A stretch of DNA of 64,000 nucleotides from RGIG1927 sp045546275 (GCA_045546275.1 JAZQCM010000006.1:124001-188000), one strand, 5' to 3'; shown: positions 8,292-17,360, counted from the first letter of the stretch. Numbers and translations: made by a program. Notes: generated by a model from the sequence alone, not told the origin.

Positions 8292-9082
8292 GCATCTTCC
8301 TCCCATAAAAGAACAAAATGATTTTTACCGCTTTTGTCCCTTTCAGTTTTCACGCTTATATTTCCGTAAATCTTTTTAAGCTTCTCTTCCATGCGCGCAA
8401 CTGTGTCTTCTTTTGGGCAAATAATACTCTCAACCTTGCCCTCTGACAACAAAAGTAATCTGTCGCAATAGTTTAATGCCAGCATGGGGTCGTGAAGATT
8501 TACCACTACACCATAGGAATTTTCTTTTGCCAATGCAGACAAAAGCTTCATTATCCTGTATCGGAATTTAAAGTCAAGAGCACTTTCCGGCTCGTCTAAA
8601 AGAAGGATTTTTGCATTTGGCGCAATGGTGCGTGCAAGTACACAAAGCTGCTTTTGTCCTTCGCTCAAGGCTAAATAGTCACAATTTTCAAAGCCTTTAA
8701 GCCCCACCTTTTCAAGGGCGGAAAGGCTTTTTTTTACCATTTCTTTTGTTGGGTTTTCCAAAAGGTTAAGATAAGGGTTAAACCCCATCAAAACAACCTC
8801 TGAAACGGACATGTTAATTTCAATGCCGCTTCTTTGGGGAATGTAGCCAATATATCGCGATCTTTCTTTCACACTGAGGCTATGTGTGTCTTTATCCTGA
8901 ATAAGCACCTTTCCGCTATGGGACAAAAGGTTGCACAAGGCTTTCAAAAGTGTTGTTTTACCGCTGCCGTTTGCACCTAAAATTCCGAAAACTTCTCCCT
9001 CATTTACAAAAAAAGAAATGTCATTTAAAACAAGGCTTTTCCCATAGCCTGCACAAAGGTTGGAAACCGTTAAAGCTTTCAT
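8288..9082 (-). CDS. ABC transporter ATP-binding protein (FecE/BtuD/MolC type)
   Basis: 264 residues with Walker A GANGSGKT (36-43), signature LSEGQ (139-143) and Walker B ILLLDE (159-164). The fold is that of ATPases serving siderophore, B12 or molybdate importers with FecCD-type permeases. It overlaps both neighbours by ATGA, the permease upstream and the ModE-MocA fusion downstream. Because the operon ends in a molybdenum-cofactor gene and faces a molybdoenzyme operon, molybdate or tungstate (as in the MolABC system) is the most likely substrate; iron chelates remain possible. Confidence 0.9.
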   Translation of the reverse strand: MKALTVSNLCAGYGKSLVLNDISFFVNEGEVFGILGANGSGKTTLLKALCNLLSHSGKVLIQDKDTHSLSVKERSRYIGYIPQRSGIEINMSVSEVVLMGFNPYLNLLENPTKEMVKKSLSALEKVGLKGFENCDYLALSEGQKQLCVLARTIAPNAKILLLDEPESALDFKFRYRIMKLLSALAKENSYGVVVNLHDPMLALNYCDRLLLLSEGKVESIICPKEDTVARMEEKLKKIYGNISVKTERDKSGKNHFVLLWEEDA

Positions 9083-10080
9083 GACTTTCTCCTTTCACTC
9101 ACAATAAGATAAATCAAAAAGGGTGCTCCCAAAAGGCTTGTGAATATGCTCACAGGTAACTCAGTCTGCGCAATGCTTTTGGCTAAAATATCGCTTGCAA
9201 TTAAAAGAATTGTGCCGAACAATCCACTTAAAAGCATGGTTGATTTATTGTTGGATTTTGTAACAAGCCTTGCCGAGTGGGGCGCAATTAAGCCTATAAA
9301 GCTTATAAGCCCTGTAAGGCTTATTACTGAGGAAACGGTTAAGGTTGCAACAAAAAGCACCAAAAGCCTTACTTTTGCAACGCTCACCCCAAGCATGTAG
9401 CTTTCATCCTCACGAGCAGAAAGTAAAACCGCCTGCCTGTGAAGAAGAAAAAGCATCACAAGGCACAAAATGCACAAAATAGCATTGCCCCACATTGAAT
9501 GAATGCTCACAGCATTCAAACTGCCCATAATCCAGTACTCAATGGAGGCAAGCTCTCTTTCGGGGTCGGCTGTCAGTTTTAGGCACATAAGAAAGGTTTG
9601 TGCAACAGAATGCACACAAATGCCCGAAAGCACAATGGTGCTGTTTTTGCCGCTTTTATCAATGGCGGAAAGTCCCAACGCCAGTAAAAGCGCAATAATT
9701 GCACCCATAAATGCACTTAGGGTTGTCATAACCGCACCCGAGAAAAACAAAATGCCAACTGCGGCACCTGCACTTGCACCTGAGGAAATGCCTATAATAT
9801 CGGGCGAAGCTAAAGGGTTTCGGAAAACACTCTGAAAAACAAAGCCTGTAACCCCCAGTGCAAAACCGCCAAAAAGTGCAACCAAACTGCGGCTTAATCT
9901 TAAGGAGAAAAATACCTGCCTTTGTAAATGCTCGTTATTCAATATGCCCTCGAAGGACAAAGGGAATTTACCCGTGAAAAGGCTGATACACATAAGTGCA
10001 GTTATTAAAACTGCACTTATGATGAAAATATATTTAGTTTTCGCTGTATGTAAAGTTGTAGAATGTTTCATAGTATTCAT
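9079..10080 (-). CDS. FecCD-family ABC permease (MolB-like)
   Basis: About 333 residues with some ten transmembrane helices and the FecCD signatures RLSRSLVALFGGFALGVTG near the N-terminus and GLIAPHSARL before the C-terminal helices. It forms the membrane channel for the adjacent ATPase and binding protein. The exact start is uncertain: ATG at 10080, TTG at 10083 and ATG at 10071 are all in frame, and each lies within the 3' end of the binding-protein gene, so the genes overlap by roughly 40-50 nt and are probably coupled. Confidence 0.88.
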   Translation of the reverse strand: MNTMKHSTTLHTAKTKYIFIISAVLITALMCISLFTGKFPLSFEGILNNEHLQRQVFFSLRLSRSLVALFGGFALGVTGFVFQSVFRNPLASPDIIGISSGASAGAAVGILFFSGAVMTTLSAFMGAIIALLLALGLSAIDKSGKNSTIVLSGICVHSVAQTFLMCLKLTADPERELASIEYWIMGSLNAVSIHSMWGNAILCILCLVMLFLLHRQAVLLSAREDESYMLGVSVAKVRLLVLFVATLTVSSVISLTGLISFIGLIAPHSARLVTKSNNKSTMLLSGLFGTILLIASDILAKSIAQTELPVSIFTSLLGAPFLIYLIVSERRKS

Positions 10081-11059
10081 CAATTATTTCTTCACTTTCG
10101 TTAACAGGGCATTCTTTTTCGTGGAGAATGGACGAAAGCCACACAGAACCCAACACGCCTGCAGGCACGGGGCTGTCCCATGCTTCTGCCTTATCAGGCA
10201 TCTGATACACGTTTTTATTTGCAACTGCATTTAAGCCTGAAAGGTTTTCATCGTTTAAAACGTCGTCCACACTGTAGGATGCATCGGAAGCTAAAATAAT
10301 GTAGTCGGGGTTCCAGTCAAGTAACTGTTCGTAGCTTATTTCAACCCAGTAGCTGTCAGTAATTTCGTCTGCCACGTTAACACCGCCTGCAAGATTAATC
10401 ATGCCTGACTGATACATGCTGCTGCCTGCTGTGGACAAAAGTGCGGAGTTACCTGCAAGGTAAACTGTGGGATTTTCTGCATTGGAAAGAGAGTTAGTAA
10501 GTCTTTTCATTTCTCTTTCGGAGAAATTCAAAAGAGCTTCTGCCTTATTTTCTTTGTTTAAACAAACACCCAAAAGAGAAATCATTTCCGACAAAAGAGA
10601 GTTGTTTTCAGGGTTTACAAGAATAACATCAATGCCCATCTCTTCCATAGCATTTGCCGCGTCCTTAAGCTTTAAGGGCAAAACTACAAGGTCGGGAGAA
10701 AGGGCAATACAACCCTCTAAGTCAAATTCCTTTGCACTGCCAACATTGGGAAGGTCAATAATTTCGGGGGCACTCAGTGCATAAATTTCACGGCTCTTAG
10801 CCTTTGCTTCAATACCAACAAGCTTGTCCTTTGCGCCTAATGCAAGAACAGTGCTTGTGGAAATATAATAACCGCTTACAAGCCTTTCGGGTTCGGATTC
10901 AATTGTAACCGATCTTCCTGCCTGGTCAGTAACTGTTACAGGATACAACGAGGAAACATCTATCGTATCTGTTGCTGTTTCTTCCGTTGCAGGCTCACTG
11001 CAGGAAACAAGAGAAAACGCCATAATAAGTGTGAGTAAAAGTGAAATAAGTTTTTTCAT
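10034..11059 (-). CDS. ABC transporter substrate-binding lipoprotein (class III, BtuF/MolA type)
   Basis: 341 residues with a lipoprotein signal (hydrophobic stretch then LVSC, lipidated Cys20). A class III binding fold follows, with the VTVTDQAGRSVTIESEPERL opening typical of iron-siderophore, B12 and molybdate binding proteins. It is tethered outside the membrane and delivers substrate to the FecCD permease. AAGGAGATT precedes the ATG. Its promoter lies at 11102-11130 with a palindrome overlapping the predicted transcription start. The substrate is not readable from sequence; molybdate/tungstate is inferred from the neighbouring genes. Confidence 0.88.
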   Translation of the reverse strand: MKKLISLLLTLIMAFSLVSCSEPATEETATDTIDVSSLYPVTVTDQAGRSVTIESEPERLVSGYYISTSTVLALGAKDKLVGIEAKAKSREIYALSAPEIIDLPNVGSAKEFDLEGCIALSPDLVVLPLKLKDAANAMEEMGIDVILVNPENNSLLSEMISLLGVCLNKENKAEALLNFSEREMKRLTNSLSNAENPTVYLAGNSALLSTAGSSMYQSGMINLAGGVNVADEITDSYWVEISYEQLLDWNPDYIILASDASYSVDDVLNDENLSGLNAVANKNVYQMPDKAEAWDSPVPAGVLGSVWLSSILHEKECPVNESEEIIDEYYETFYNFTYSEN

Positions 11060-11072
11060 GTTATAATCTCCT

Positions 11073-11100
11073 TTCGTGGTAGTTTAAAAACTATCACGAA
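11073..11100. promoter_or_regulatory. Operator-like palindrome at the importer promoter
   Basis: Two 13-nt half-sites (11073-11085 and 11088-11100) with one mismatch and a 2-nt centre, starting TTCGTG and ending CACGAA. It lies right downstream of the -10 box of the minus-strand promoter, covering about -5 to +22 of the transcript, where a bound repressor would block initiation. The ModE-like domain encoded at the operon end is a candidate binder. Confidence 0.6.
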
Positions 11101-11101
11101 A

Positions 11102-11130
11102 ATTATATCATGCACTCTTCCCAAAAGCAA
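11102..11130 (-). promoter_or_regulatory. Importer operon promoter
   Basis: On the minus strand TTGCTT (11130-11125), 17-nt spacer, TATAAT (11107-11102). Confidence 0.75.
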
Positions 11131-11146
11131 GATATTCTGCTATAAT
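11118..11146 (+). promoter_or_regulatory. Divergent molybdoenzyme promoter
   Basis: TATAAT at 11141-11146 with a weak TTCCCA -35 box (11118-11123) at 17 nt. The two divergent promoters overlap, so regulation may be shared. Confidence 0.5.
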
Positions 11147-11193
11147 ATCGGTATAGTTTACGGATTTTGTAAATTCTTAAGAGGAGAATTCTT

Positions 11194-11991
11194 ATGATTA
11201 CCATTCAGAAATATGTTAAAGCGAAAAGCCTTGATGAGGCATATGAGCTTAATCAGAACAAGAAAAATCGCATTATAGCAGGCATGCTGTGGACAAAAAT
11301 GAGCAGAGAAAGCATTAATACTGCAATTGATTTGTCGGATTTACAGCTTAATAAAATAGAAGAAACCGAAGACGAGTTTTCCATTGGTGCAATGGTAACC
11401 TTAAGGGATTTGGAATGTAACGAGGCTTTGAACAAATACTCGCACAATGCGATAAAAGACGCTGTAAAAGACATTGTGGGCGTACAGTTTCGTAACAGTG
11501 CAACCATAGGCGGAAGCATCTGGGGTCGCTTTGGCTTTTCCGATGTTTTAACGGTTTTTCTTTCAATGGATTCATATGTTGAGCTTTATAAGGGCGGCAT
11601 AGTTTCATTGGAGGAATTTTCCCTGATGGAAAAAGATAGAGACATATTAATCCGTGTTATTGTAAAAAAAAGAAAAGGCATGTTTACATATCTTGCAATG
11701 CGTAACCAAAGAACGGACTTTCCCACTATCACCTGTGCCGTATCTTCCATTGAAGGGAAAATCCGCACAGTTATCGGAGCAAGACCCGGAAAAGCCGTTG
11801 TTGTGGAAGATAGTGAAAACATATTGAAGGGTTTTAATGAAGAAAATATAAATGCCTTTTGCCTCCTTGTGGCAGACAAAGCAAAAACCCAAAGCAACAT
11901 GCGTGCAAGTAAAGAGTACCGCACCCATCTTATAAAGGTTCTTACAAAAAGAGCTCTTGAAAAGCTTGGAGGAAACAGTAATGGAAATTAA
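11194..11991 (+). CDS. Xanthine dehydrogenase family, FAD-binding subunit
   Basis: 265 residues of the CoxM/XdhB FAD-binding type. The RNSATIGGSI segment (FAD pyrophosphate contact) lies near residue 108, and the C-terminal CO-dehydrogenase flavoprotein domain follows. In the three-subunit enzymes of this family it takes electrons from the 2Fe-2S subunit. It is the first gene of a tight operon (FAD, 2Fe-2S, Mo subunits, ybaK) and overlaps the next start by 11 nt. The GAGGAG ribosome-binding site is clear. Confidence 0.9.
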   Translation: MITIQKYVKAKSLDEAYELNQNKKNRIIAGMLWTKMSRESINTAIDLSDLQLNKIEETEDEFSIGAMVTLRDLECNEALNKYSHNAIKDAVKDIVGVQFRNSATIGGSIWGRFGFSDVLTVFLSMDSYVELYKGGIVSLEEFSLMEKDRDILIRVIVKKRKGMFTYLAMRNQRTDFPTITCAVSSIEGKIRTVIGARPGKAVVVEDSENILKGFNEENINAFCLLVADKAKTQSNMRASKEYRTHLIKVLTKRALEKLGGNSNGN

Positions 11992-12439
11992 TCTTACACT
12001 TAACGGAAAAAAGATAACAGAGCATGTGGAACCCGATGTTTTACTTATTGACTTTTTGCGCTCAAAGGGCTGTGTGAGTGTTAAAAGAGGCTGTGAAACA
12101 AGTAACTGCGGTCTTTGCACCGTGCTTTTTGACTCAAAGCCTGTTTTATCCTGCTCTTTTCTTGCAGTGAAAGCTGACGGGCATGTGGTGCAAACACTTG
12201 AGGGTTTACAGGAGGAAGCAAAAGATTTTATTGGCTTTATTGCCGACCAGGGGGCAGACCAGTGCGGTTTTTGTAACCCCGGCTTTGTAATGAATACCAT
12301 TGCTCTTTTGCGTGAAAACCCCAACCCCACCGATGACGAAATTAAAGCATATCTTGCAGGCAATCTTTGCCGTTGCAGTGGCTATGAGGGTCAGCTGAGG
12401 GGAATAAGAAGCTACCTTGAAAGTCGAAAGGGCAGGTGA
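11981..12439 (+). CDS. Xanthine dehydrogenase family, [2Fe-2S] subunit
   Basis: 152 residues with two cluster domains. The N-terminal plant-ferredoxin type has GCETSNCGLC followed by a fourth cysteine in LSCSF, and the C-terminal four-helix type has CGFCNPG and CRCSGY. The ATG at 11981 is preceded by GGAGGA inside the end of the FAD-subunit gene; an in-frame start at 11957 lacks such a site. The clusters pass electrons between the molybdenum site and FAD. Confidence 0.95.
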   Translation: MEINLTLNGKKITEHVEPDVLLIDFLRSKGCVSVKRGCETSNCGLCTVLFDSKPVLSCSFLAVKADGHVVQTLEGLQEEAKDFIGFIADQGADQCGFCNPGFVMNTIALLRENPNPTDDEIKAYLAGNLCRCSGYEGQLRGIRSYLESRKGR

Positions 12440-12443
12440 CAGA

Positions 12444-14765
12444 ATGGAAAAAGCATTAAAAACTGTTGGCAAATCGGTCCGCAAAAAGGACTCCATGCAG
12501 CTTTTGTTGGGTAAGGGCGTTTACGTGGATGACATTGCCCCCAAAGATGCCCTTATAGTTAAAATTCTCCGTTCACCCCATGCAAATGCAATTGTTGAAG
12601 AAATTGACACAACCATTGCAAAAAAGGTGCCGGGAGTTGTTGACATTTACACCTGGGAGGACGTGCCGAAAAACCGCTTTGCAATAGCAGGACAAACCTA
12701 TCCCGAGCCGTCGCCCTATGACCGACTTATTATTGACCGTCACGTGCGTTTTGTTGGCGATGCGGTGGCTATCATTGCTGCCGAGGACGAAAAGTCGGCA
12801 CTTAAAGCAATGAAGCTTATAAAAGTTAAATACAATGTTTTAGAAGCAATTTTGGACTTCAGGCAGGCAAAGGACAACCCCATAATCATACATCCCGAGG
12901 ATGACTGGTTCCCTCCTTGTGAGGTTGGTGGCGACCCTAAGCGAAACATGGTTGCAAGCGAGGTCGATTCTTTTAATGACGTGGACAGTGTTCTTGAAAA
13001 TTGCGACGTTGTGCTTGAAAGAAGCTATCACACAAAGTCCTTTAACCAGGCAATGATGGAAACCTTCCGCACTGCCACAACTCTTGACCGTTACGGAAGA
13101 TTGCACGTTATTGCATCAACACAGATTGTTTTCCACACAAGACGAATACTTTCAAATGCATTGGGTATTCCCAAAAGTCAGATCCGTGTTGAAAAACCCC
13201 GTATAGGTGGGGGCTTTGGGGCAAAGCAGTCTGCTGTGTGCGAGGTTTATCCTGCATTTGTAACCTTAAAAACAGGCAGAAGTGCAAAAATAGTATACAC
13301 ACGTGAGGAATGTCAGATAGCAGGCTCCCCTCGTCACGAAATGGAAATAAGGGTAAAAATAGGTGCCGATAAATCAGGGAAAATTCGTGCAATTGATTTA
13401 TACACCTTGTCAAACACAGGCGCCTATGGTGAGCACGGACCTACAACCGTTGGCTTAACAGGCCACAAGTCAATAGCCTTGTACACAACGAATCTCGAAG
13501 CTTACCGCTTTGGATACGATGTTGTTTACACCAACACCCCTGCTGCAGGTGCATACCGTGGCTACGGTGCAACCCAGGGCATATTTGCAGTTGAATCAAT
13601 AGTAAACGAGTTAGCCGAAAAGCTTAACATGGACCCCACGAAAATCCGTGACATGAACATGGTCCGTGAGGGCATGAACATGCCTGCTTACTATAACGAA
13701 CCCAATAACTCCTGTGCATTGGACAAGTGCATGGAAAGATGCCGTGAAATATTTAACTGGGATGAAAAATATCCCGTCCGTGACATGGGAGGCGGAAAGG
13801 TGAGGAGTGCAGGGGTTGCAATGGCAATTCAAGGCTCTTCCATTTCCATGGTGGACGTTGGCTCGGCAACAGTCAAGCTCGGTGAGGACGGTACATATAA
13901 CCTTATTATCGGTGCCGCCGACATGGGCACAGGGTGCGACACAATCCTTGCCCAGATGGCTGCGGAATGTATGGATTGTGATGTTGACAGCATTTCGGTT
14001 TTCGGTGCTGATACCGACGCATCGCCCTACGATTCGGGCTCCTATGCATCCTCAACAACCTACATTACAGGCAAGGCTGTTGAAAAGGCATGCACCGAGC
14101 TTAAAAAGAAAATGTGTACAATTGCAGCTGAAATTATGAACTGCGATGTTGCCGACACCATATTTGAAGGCAGTCACGTGCGTAACACAAAAACCGATGA
14201 CGTGGTTTCGGTTAAGGACATTGCCTATAAAGCACAGATTTCAAACCTTTATGCGGCAGAAGCAACAATTTCGCATTCGTCGCCTGTTTCGCCACCGCCC
14301 TTTATGGTTGGTATGGTTGAAATTGAGCTTGACAAACTAACAGGCCTTGTTACAATTTTAGACTACAAGGCGGTTGTTGATTGCGGTAAACCCATAAACC
14401 CTGCCCTTGCACGTGTTCAGGCAGAGGGCGGTATTGTGCAGGGAATAGGGCACACCTTAATGGAAAACATTACCTACAGCCAAAAAGGCAAAGTACAGGA
14501 AGCTTCATTTATGCAGTACAAACTGCCAAGTCGTCTTGATATGGGTAAACTGCAGGTTGAATTTGAAGAAAGCTATGAGCCTACAGGTCCTTTCGGGGCA
14601 AAATCCATTGGTGAAATTGTTATCAACACCCCGGCACCTGCCATTAGTCATGCAATTTACCGTGCAACAGGGGTGTGGCATAGGGAACTACCCATAACGC
14701 CCGAAAAGGTTGCAATGAGTCTTGTTAATGAAGAGGAGAATAAGCCATGTCCATTGAAAAAGTAA
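12444..14765 (+). CDS. Xanthine dehydrogenase family, molybdopterin-binding subunit
   Basis: 773 residues. The aldehyde-oxidase/xanthine-dehydrogenase a/b hammerhead domain is at about 15-130, followed by the molybdopterin-binding domains with GGGFGAK near residue 263 and the C-terminal GAKSIGEIV segment carrying the conserved catalytic glutamate region. The ATG at 12444 has AGGTGA upstream. The substrate cannot be deduced: the family hydroxylates purines, aldehydes, nicotinate or aromatic acyl-CoAs. Separate FAD, Fe-S and Mo subunits fit anaerobic Clostridia. The facing ModE-MocA gene would supply the cytidylated cofactor and the importer the metal. Confidence 0.93.
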   Translation: MEKALKTVGKSVRKKDSMQLLLGKGVYVDDIAPKDALIVKILRSPHANAIVEEIDTTIAKKVPGVVDIYTWEDVPKNRFAIAGQTYPEPSPYDRLIIDRHVRFVGDAVAIIAAEDEKSALKAMKLIKVKYNVLEAILDFRQAKDNPIIIHPEDDWFPPCEVGGDPKRNMVASEVDSFNDVDSVLENCDVVLERSYHTKSFNQAMMETFRTATTLDRYGRLHVIASTQIVFHTRRILSNALGIPKSQIRVEKPRIGGGFGAKQSAVCEVYPAFVTLKTGRSAKIVYTREECQIAGSPRHEMEIRVKIGADKSGKIRAIDLYTLSNTGAYGEHGPTTVGLTGHKSIALYTTNLEAYRFGYDVVYTNTPAAGAYRGYGATQGIFAVESIVNELAEKLNMDPTKIRDMNMVREGMNMPAYYNEPNNSCALDKCMERCREIFNWDEKYPVRDMGGGKVRSAGVAMAIQGSSISMVDVGSATVKLGEDGTYNLIIGAADMGTGCDTILAQMAAECMDCDVDSISVFGADTDASPYDSGSYASSTTYITGKAVEKACTELKKKMCTIAAEIMNCDVADTIFEGSHVRNTKTDDVVSVKDIAYKAQISNLYAAEATISHSSPVSPPPFMVGMVEIELDKLTGLVTILDYKAVVDCGKPINPALARVQAEGGIVQGIGHTLMENITYSQKGKVQEASFMQYKLPSRLDMGKLQVEFEESYEPTGPFGAKSIGEIVINTPAPAISHAIYRATGVWHRELPITPEKVAMSLVNEEENKPCPLKK

Positions 14766-15214
14766 AAGATTATTTTAATTCTTTCGGCATTGCCGACAGA
14801 ATTTTGGAGTTTGATGTTTCCAGTGCAACTGTTGCACTTGCAGCCGAGGCCCTTGGCTGTGAAGAAGCGAGGATTGCCAAAACTCTTTCCTTTGCAAAGG
14901 AGGAGGGGTGCATTCTGGTTGTTTGTGCAGGGGATGTTAAAATTGACAACCCGAAATTCAAAAGCGAATTTCAGATGAAGGCGAAAATGCTTCCCTTTGA
15001 TGTTGTTGCCCAAATGTGCGGACACAAGGTAGGAGGCGTTTGTCCCTTTGCAGTGAACGAAGGGGTTAAGATTTATCTTGACGAAAGCTTAAAACGCTTT
15101 CAAACAGTTTTCCCTGCTGCAGGCAGCAGTAACAGCGCAATTGAACTGACCATTGAGGAACTTGAAAAATATTCACGGTTTGAAAAATGGGTTGATGTTT
15201 GCAAAACTGTATAA
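14747..15214 (+). CDS. YbaK/EbsC-family aminoacyl-tRNA deacylase
   Basis: 155 residues matching the YbaK/ProX editing domain, with the LAAEALGCEEARIAKTLSF region and the C-terminal GVCPFAV loop. The family hydrolyses mischarged tRNAs such as Cys-tRNA(Pro) or Ala-tRNA(Pro). It overlaps the molybdoenzyme gene by 19 nt, so it is co-transcribed, though no functional link to molybdenum enzymes is known to me. GAGGAG lies upstream of the ATG. Confidence 0.88.
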   Translation: MSIEKVKDYFNSFGIADRILEFDVSSATVALAAEALGCEEARIAKTLSFAKEEGCILVVCAGDVKIDNPKFKSEFQMKAKMLPFDVVAQMCGHKVGGVCPFAVNEGVKIYLDESLKRFQTVFPAAGSSNSAIELTIEELEKYSRFEKWVDVCKTV

Positions 15215-15222
15215 TTCCTAAA

Positions 15223-15252
15223 TTAAGGCATCCGTTATTCAGGATGCCTTAA
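15223..15252 (+). terminator. Hairpin after the molybdoenzyme operon
   Basis: Eleven-bp arms (15223-15233, 15242-15252) but followed by As rather than Ts on the plus strand, so termination efficiency is doubtful. Confidence 0.5.
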
Positions 15253-15276
15253 AAAATGCCAAAAATATGATTATAC

Positions 15277-15305
15277 TTGCAATTTGCATTCAAATCTGGT
15301 ATAAT
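15277..15305 (+). promoter_or_regulatory. opp operon promoter
   Basis: TTGCAA (15277-15282), 17-nt spacer, TATAAT (15300-15305) with a TG extension (15297-15298). Confidence 0.85.
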
Positions 15306-15347
15306 CAATATGATATTCTTGTCAAAAAAGTATGCGAGGTGTGAAAA

Positions 15348-16277
15348 TTGAGTTCAAAAACTCTTATGTATATTCTTAAAAGAATACTACTCTCAGTTCT
15401 TACCGTGTGGGTAGTTATCACCATTACCTTCTTTGTAATGCGTGCAGTACCCGGCGGCCCTTTCCTTGGAGAAAAGGCAATCACTCCTGCAGCACAGGCT
15501 GCATTGGAGGCAAAGTACGGCTTGGACAAGCCCCTTTTTGAGCAGTACACAACTTATCTTGCCGACATTATAACAAGATTTGATTTCGGTCCCTCTCTCA
15601 AAAACCGAGGCAGAGATGTTATCGACGTTATAGGTGACGGCTTCAAAACAAGTGTGCCTCTCGGTTTGTCTGCAGCATGTATTGCCCTTGTTACAGGCAT
15701 TATTTTAGGCGCTGTTGCAGCGCTGAGGCGAAACAAGTTCATCGATAAGGTTATTATGGTTATCACAACAGCCTTTGTGTCCATGCCCTCCTTTATCATG
15801 GGCTCGCTTCTTCTTATTGTATTTGCGGTAAAATTCCCCATCCTTCCTGCAAACGGTGCAGCCGAGGGTGGTCTCGTTCTGCCCATCATTACACTCACCT
15901 TGTACCCCATGGCGTACATTACACGTCTCACACGTTCTTCAATGCTTGACGTTTTAGGTCAGGACTATATCAGAACTGCACGTGCAAAGGGCGTTTCTCC
16001 TGCTAAGGTTATCTTTAAGCATGCACTTAAAAACTCCCTTATTCCCGTTGCAACATATTTTGGTCCCATGCTTGCCTACATCGTTACAGGCTCGCTTGTT
16101 GTTGAACAGATTTTTGCTGTCCCCGGCATTGGCAGAGCTTTCGTTTCCAGCATTACAGATCGTGACTACCCCATGATTATGGGTACAACTATTGTACTTG
16201 CAACATTAATCGTTGTTATGAACCTTGTGAGCGACATTCTCTACAAGGTTATCGACCCCAGAATTAATCTTGAATAA
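15348..16277 (+). CDS. oppB: Oligopeptide ABC transporter permease OppB
   Basis: 309 residues with six transmembrane helices, the N-terminal MYILKRILLSVLTVWVVITI type of the OppB/DppB family, and the EAA loop DYIRTARAKG before the last helices. The start is TTG at 15348, set by GAGGTG just upstream; the next in-frame ATG is six codons in. It is the first gene of oppBCDFA. With OppC it forms the peptide-conducting channel. Confidence 0.93.
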   Translation: MSSKTLMYILKRILLSVLTVWVVITITFFVMRAVPGGPFLGEKAITPAAQAALEAKYGLDKPLFEQYTTYLADIITRFDFGPSLKNRGRDVIDVIGDGFKTSVPLGLSAACIALVTGIILGAVAALRRNKFIDKVIMVITTAFVSMPSFIMGSLLLIVFAVKFPILPANGAAEGGLVLPIITLTLYPMAYITRLTRSSMLDVLGQDYIRTARAKGVSPAKVIFKHALKNSLIPVATYFGPMLAYIVTGSLVVEQIFAVPGIGRAFVSSITDRDYPMIMGTTIVLATLIVVMNLVSDILYKVIDPRINLE

Positions 16278-16289
16278 GGAGGCTGAAAA

Positions 16290-17348
16290 ATGAATAAGAA
16301 ACCCTTTTCTATGCAAGTAGATCTTGAACAGTTTATTCCTGCCTCCGACAAGGAAAAGGAATATCTTGTGAAAATGCGTCCTTCCTCCACCTTTTTCAAG
16401 GATGGCGTAAAAAGACTTTTAAAGAACAAAATTGCGTCCGTAAGCTTGTTTTTAGTTGTGCTTGTGGCGCTCACATCCATTATATTACCAATATTCTGGC
16501 CCTATTCCTATGACCAGCAGTTAGGTCTTCAGCCGGGTAAACCTGTTGACCCTTCTTATAATAACATTGCTCCCTTTGAATACGGCAGAACAGAGCAAAA
16601 GCTCATTGACGATGGTGTGGATGTATTCCCTCATGTTTTCGGCACCGACGCACTCGGTCGTGACTACTTCATCCGTGTTGTGTACGGCACCCGAATTTCT
16701 CTTGCGGTAGGCTTTTTCGCAAGCTTAATCGTGCTTTTAATCGGTATGACTATCGGTTCAATCGCAGGTTACATGGGCGGAAAGGTTGACCTTGTAATCA
16801 TGCGTATTGTTGATATTATTTACTCACTTCCCGACATGCTTATGGTTATCCTTCTTTCCTCTGTATTGAAGGTTTCCTTAGGCCCTGTTATTGCAGGCAC
16901 TGTTCTTGAAAAAATAGGTAGTAACATCATAAGCTTGTTCATTGTTTTCGGCGTGTTGTACTGGGTATCCATGTCCCGTCTTATCCGTGGTCAGATTCTT
17001 TCTCTCCGTGAGCAGGAATATGTTCTTGCGGCAAAGGCAACAGGCGCAAAGGCAAGCTGGATTATTACAAAGCATCTTATTCCCAACAGCATCAGTGTTG
17101 TTATTATTTCCACAGCACTTCAGATTCCCAACGCTATTTTCACGGAAAGCTATCTTTCCTTCTTAGGTCTTGGTGTAAATGCTCCCATGCCTTCATTGGG
17201 TTCACTTGCATCCGAAGCGTTAAAGGGTATGAGCAGCTATCCTCACAGACTGGTTATTCCCGCTGTTGTAATTTCAATTATCGTATTGTCCCTTAACCTT
17301 TTGGGTGACGGCTTACGTGATGCTTTCGACCCCAAATTGAACGGTTAA
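16290..17348 (+). CDS. oppC: Oligopeptide ABC transporter permease OppC
   Basis: 352 residues. An N-terminal cytoplasmic stretch and first helix (about 50-72) are followed by a periplasm-side domain with GTDALGRDYFIRVVYGTRIS, the OppC/DppC signature, and five further helices with EAA motif EYVLAAKATGA. AAGGAGG lies upstream of the ATG, 12 nt after oppB. It pairs with OppB. Confidence 0.95.
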   Translation: MNKKPFSMQVDLEQFIPASDKEKEYLVKMRPSSTFFKDGVKRLLKNKIASVSLFLVVLVALTSIILPIFWPYSYDQQLGLQPGKPVDPSYNNIAPFEYGRTEQKLIDDGVDVFPHVFGTDALGRDYFIRVVYGTRISLAVGFFASLIVLLIGMTIGSIAGYMGGKVDLVIMRIVDIIYSLPDMLMVILLSSVLKVSLGPVIAGTVLEKIGSNIISLFIVFGVLYWVSMSRLIRGQILSLREQEYVLAAKATGAKASWIITKHLIPNSISVVIISTALQIPNAIFTESYLSFLGLGVNAPMPSLGSLASEALKGMSSYPHRLVIPAVVISIIVLSLNLLGDGLRDAFDPKLNG

Positions 17349-17360
17349 GGAGGAAAAAAC

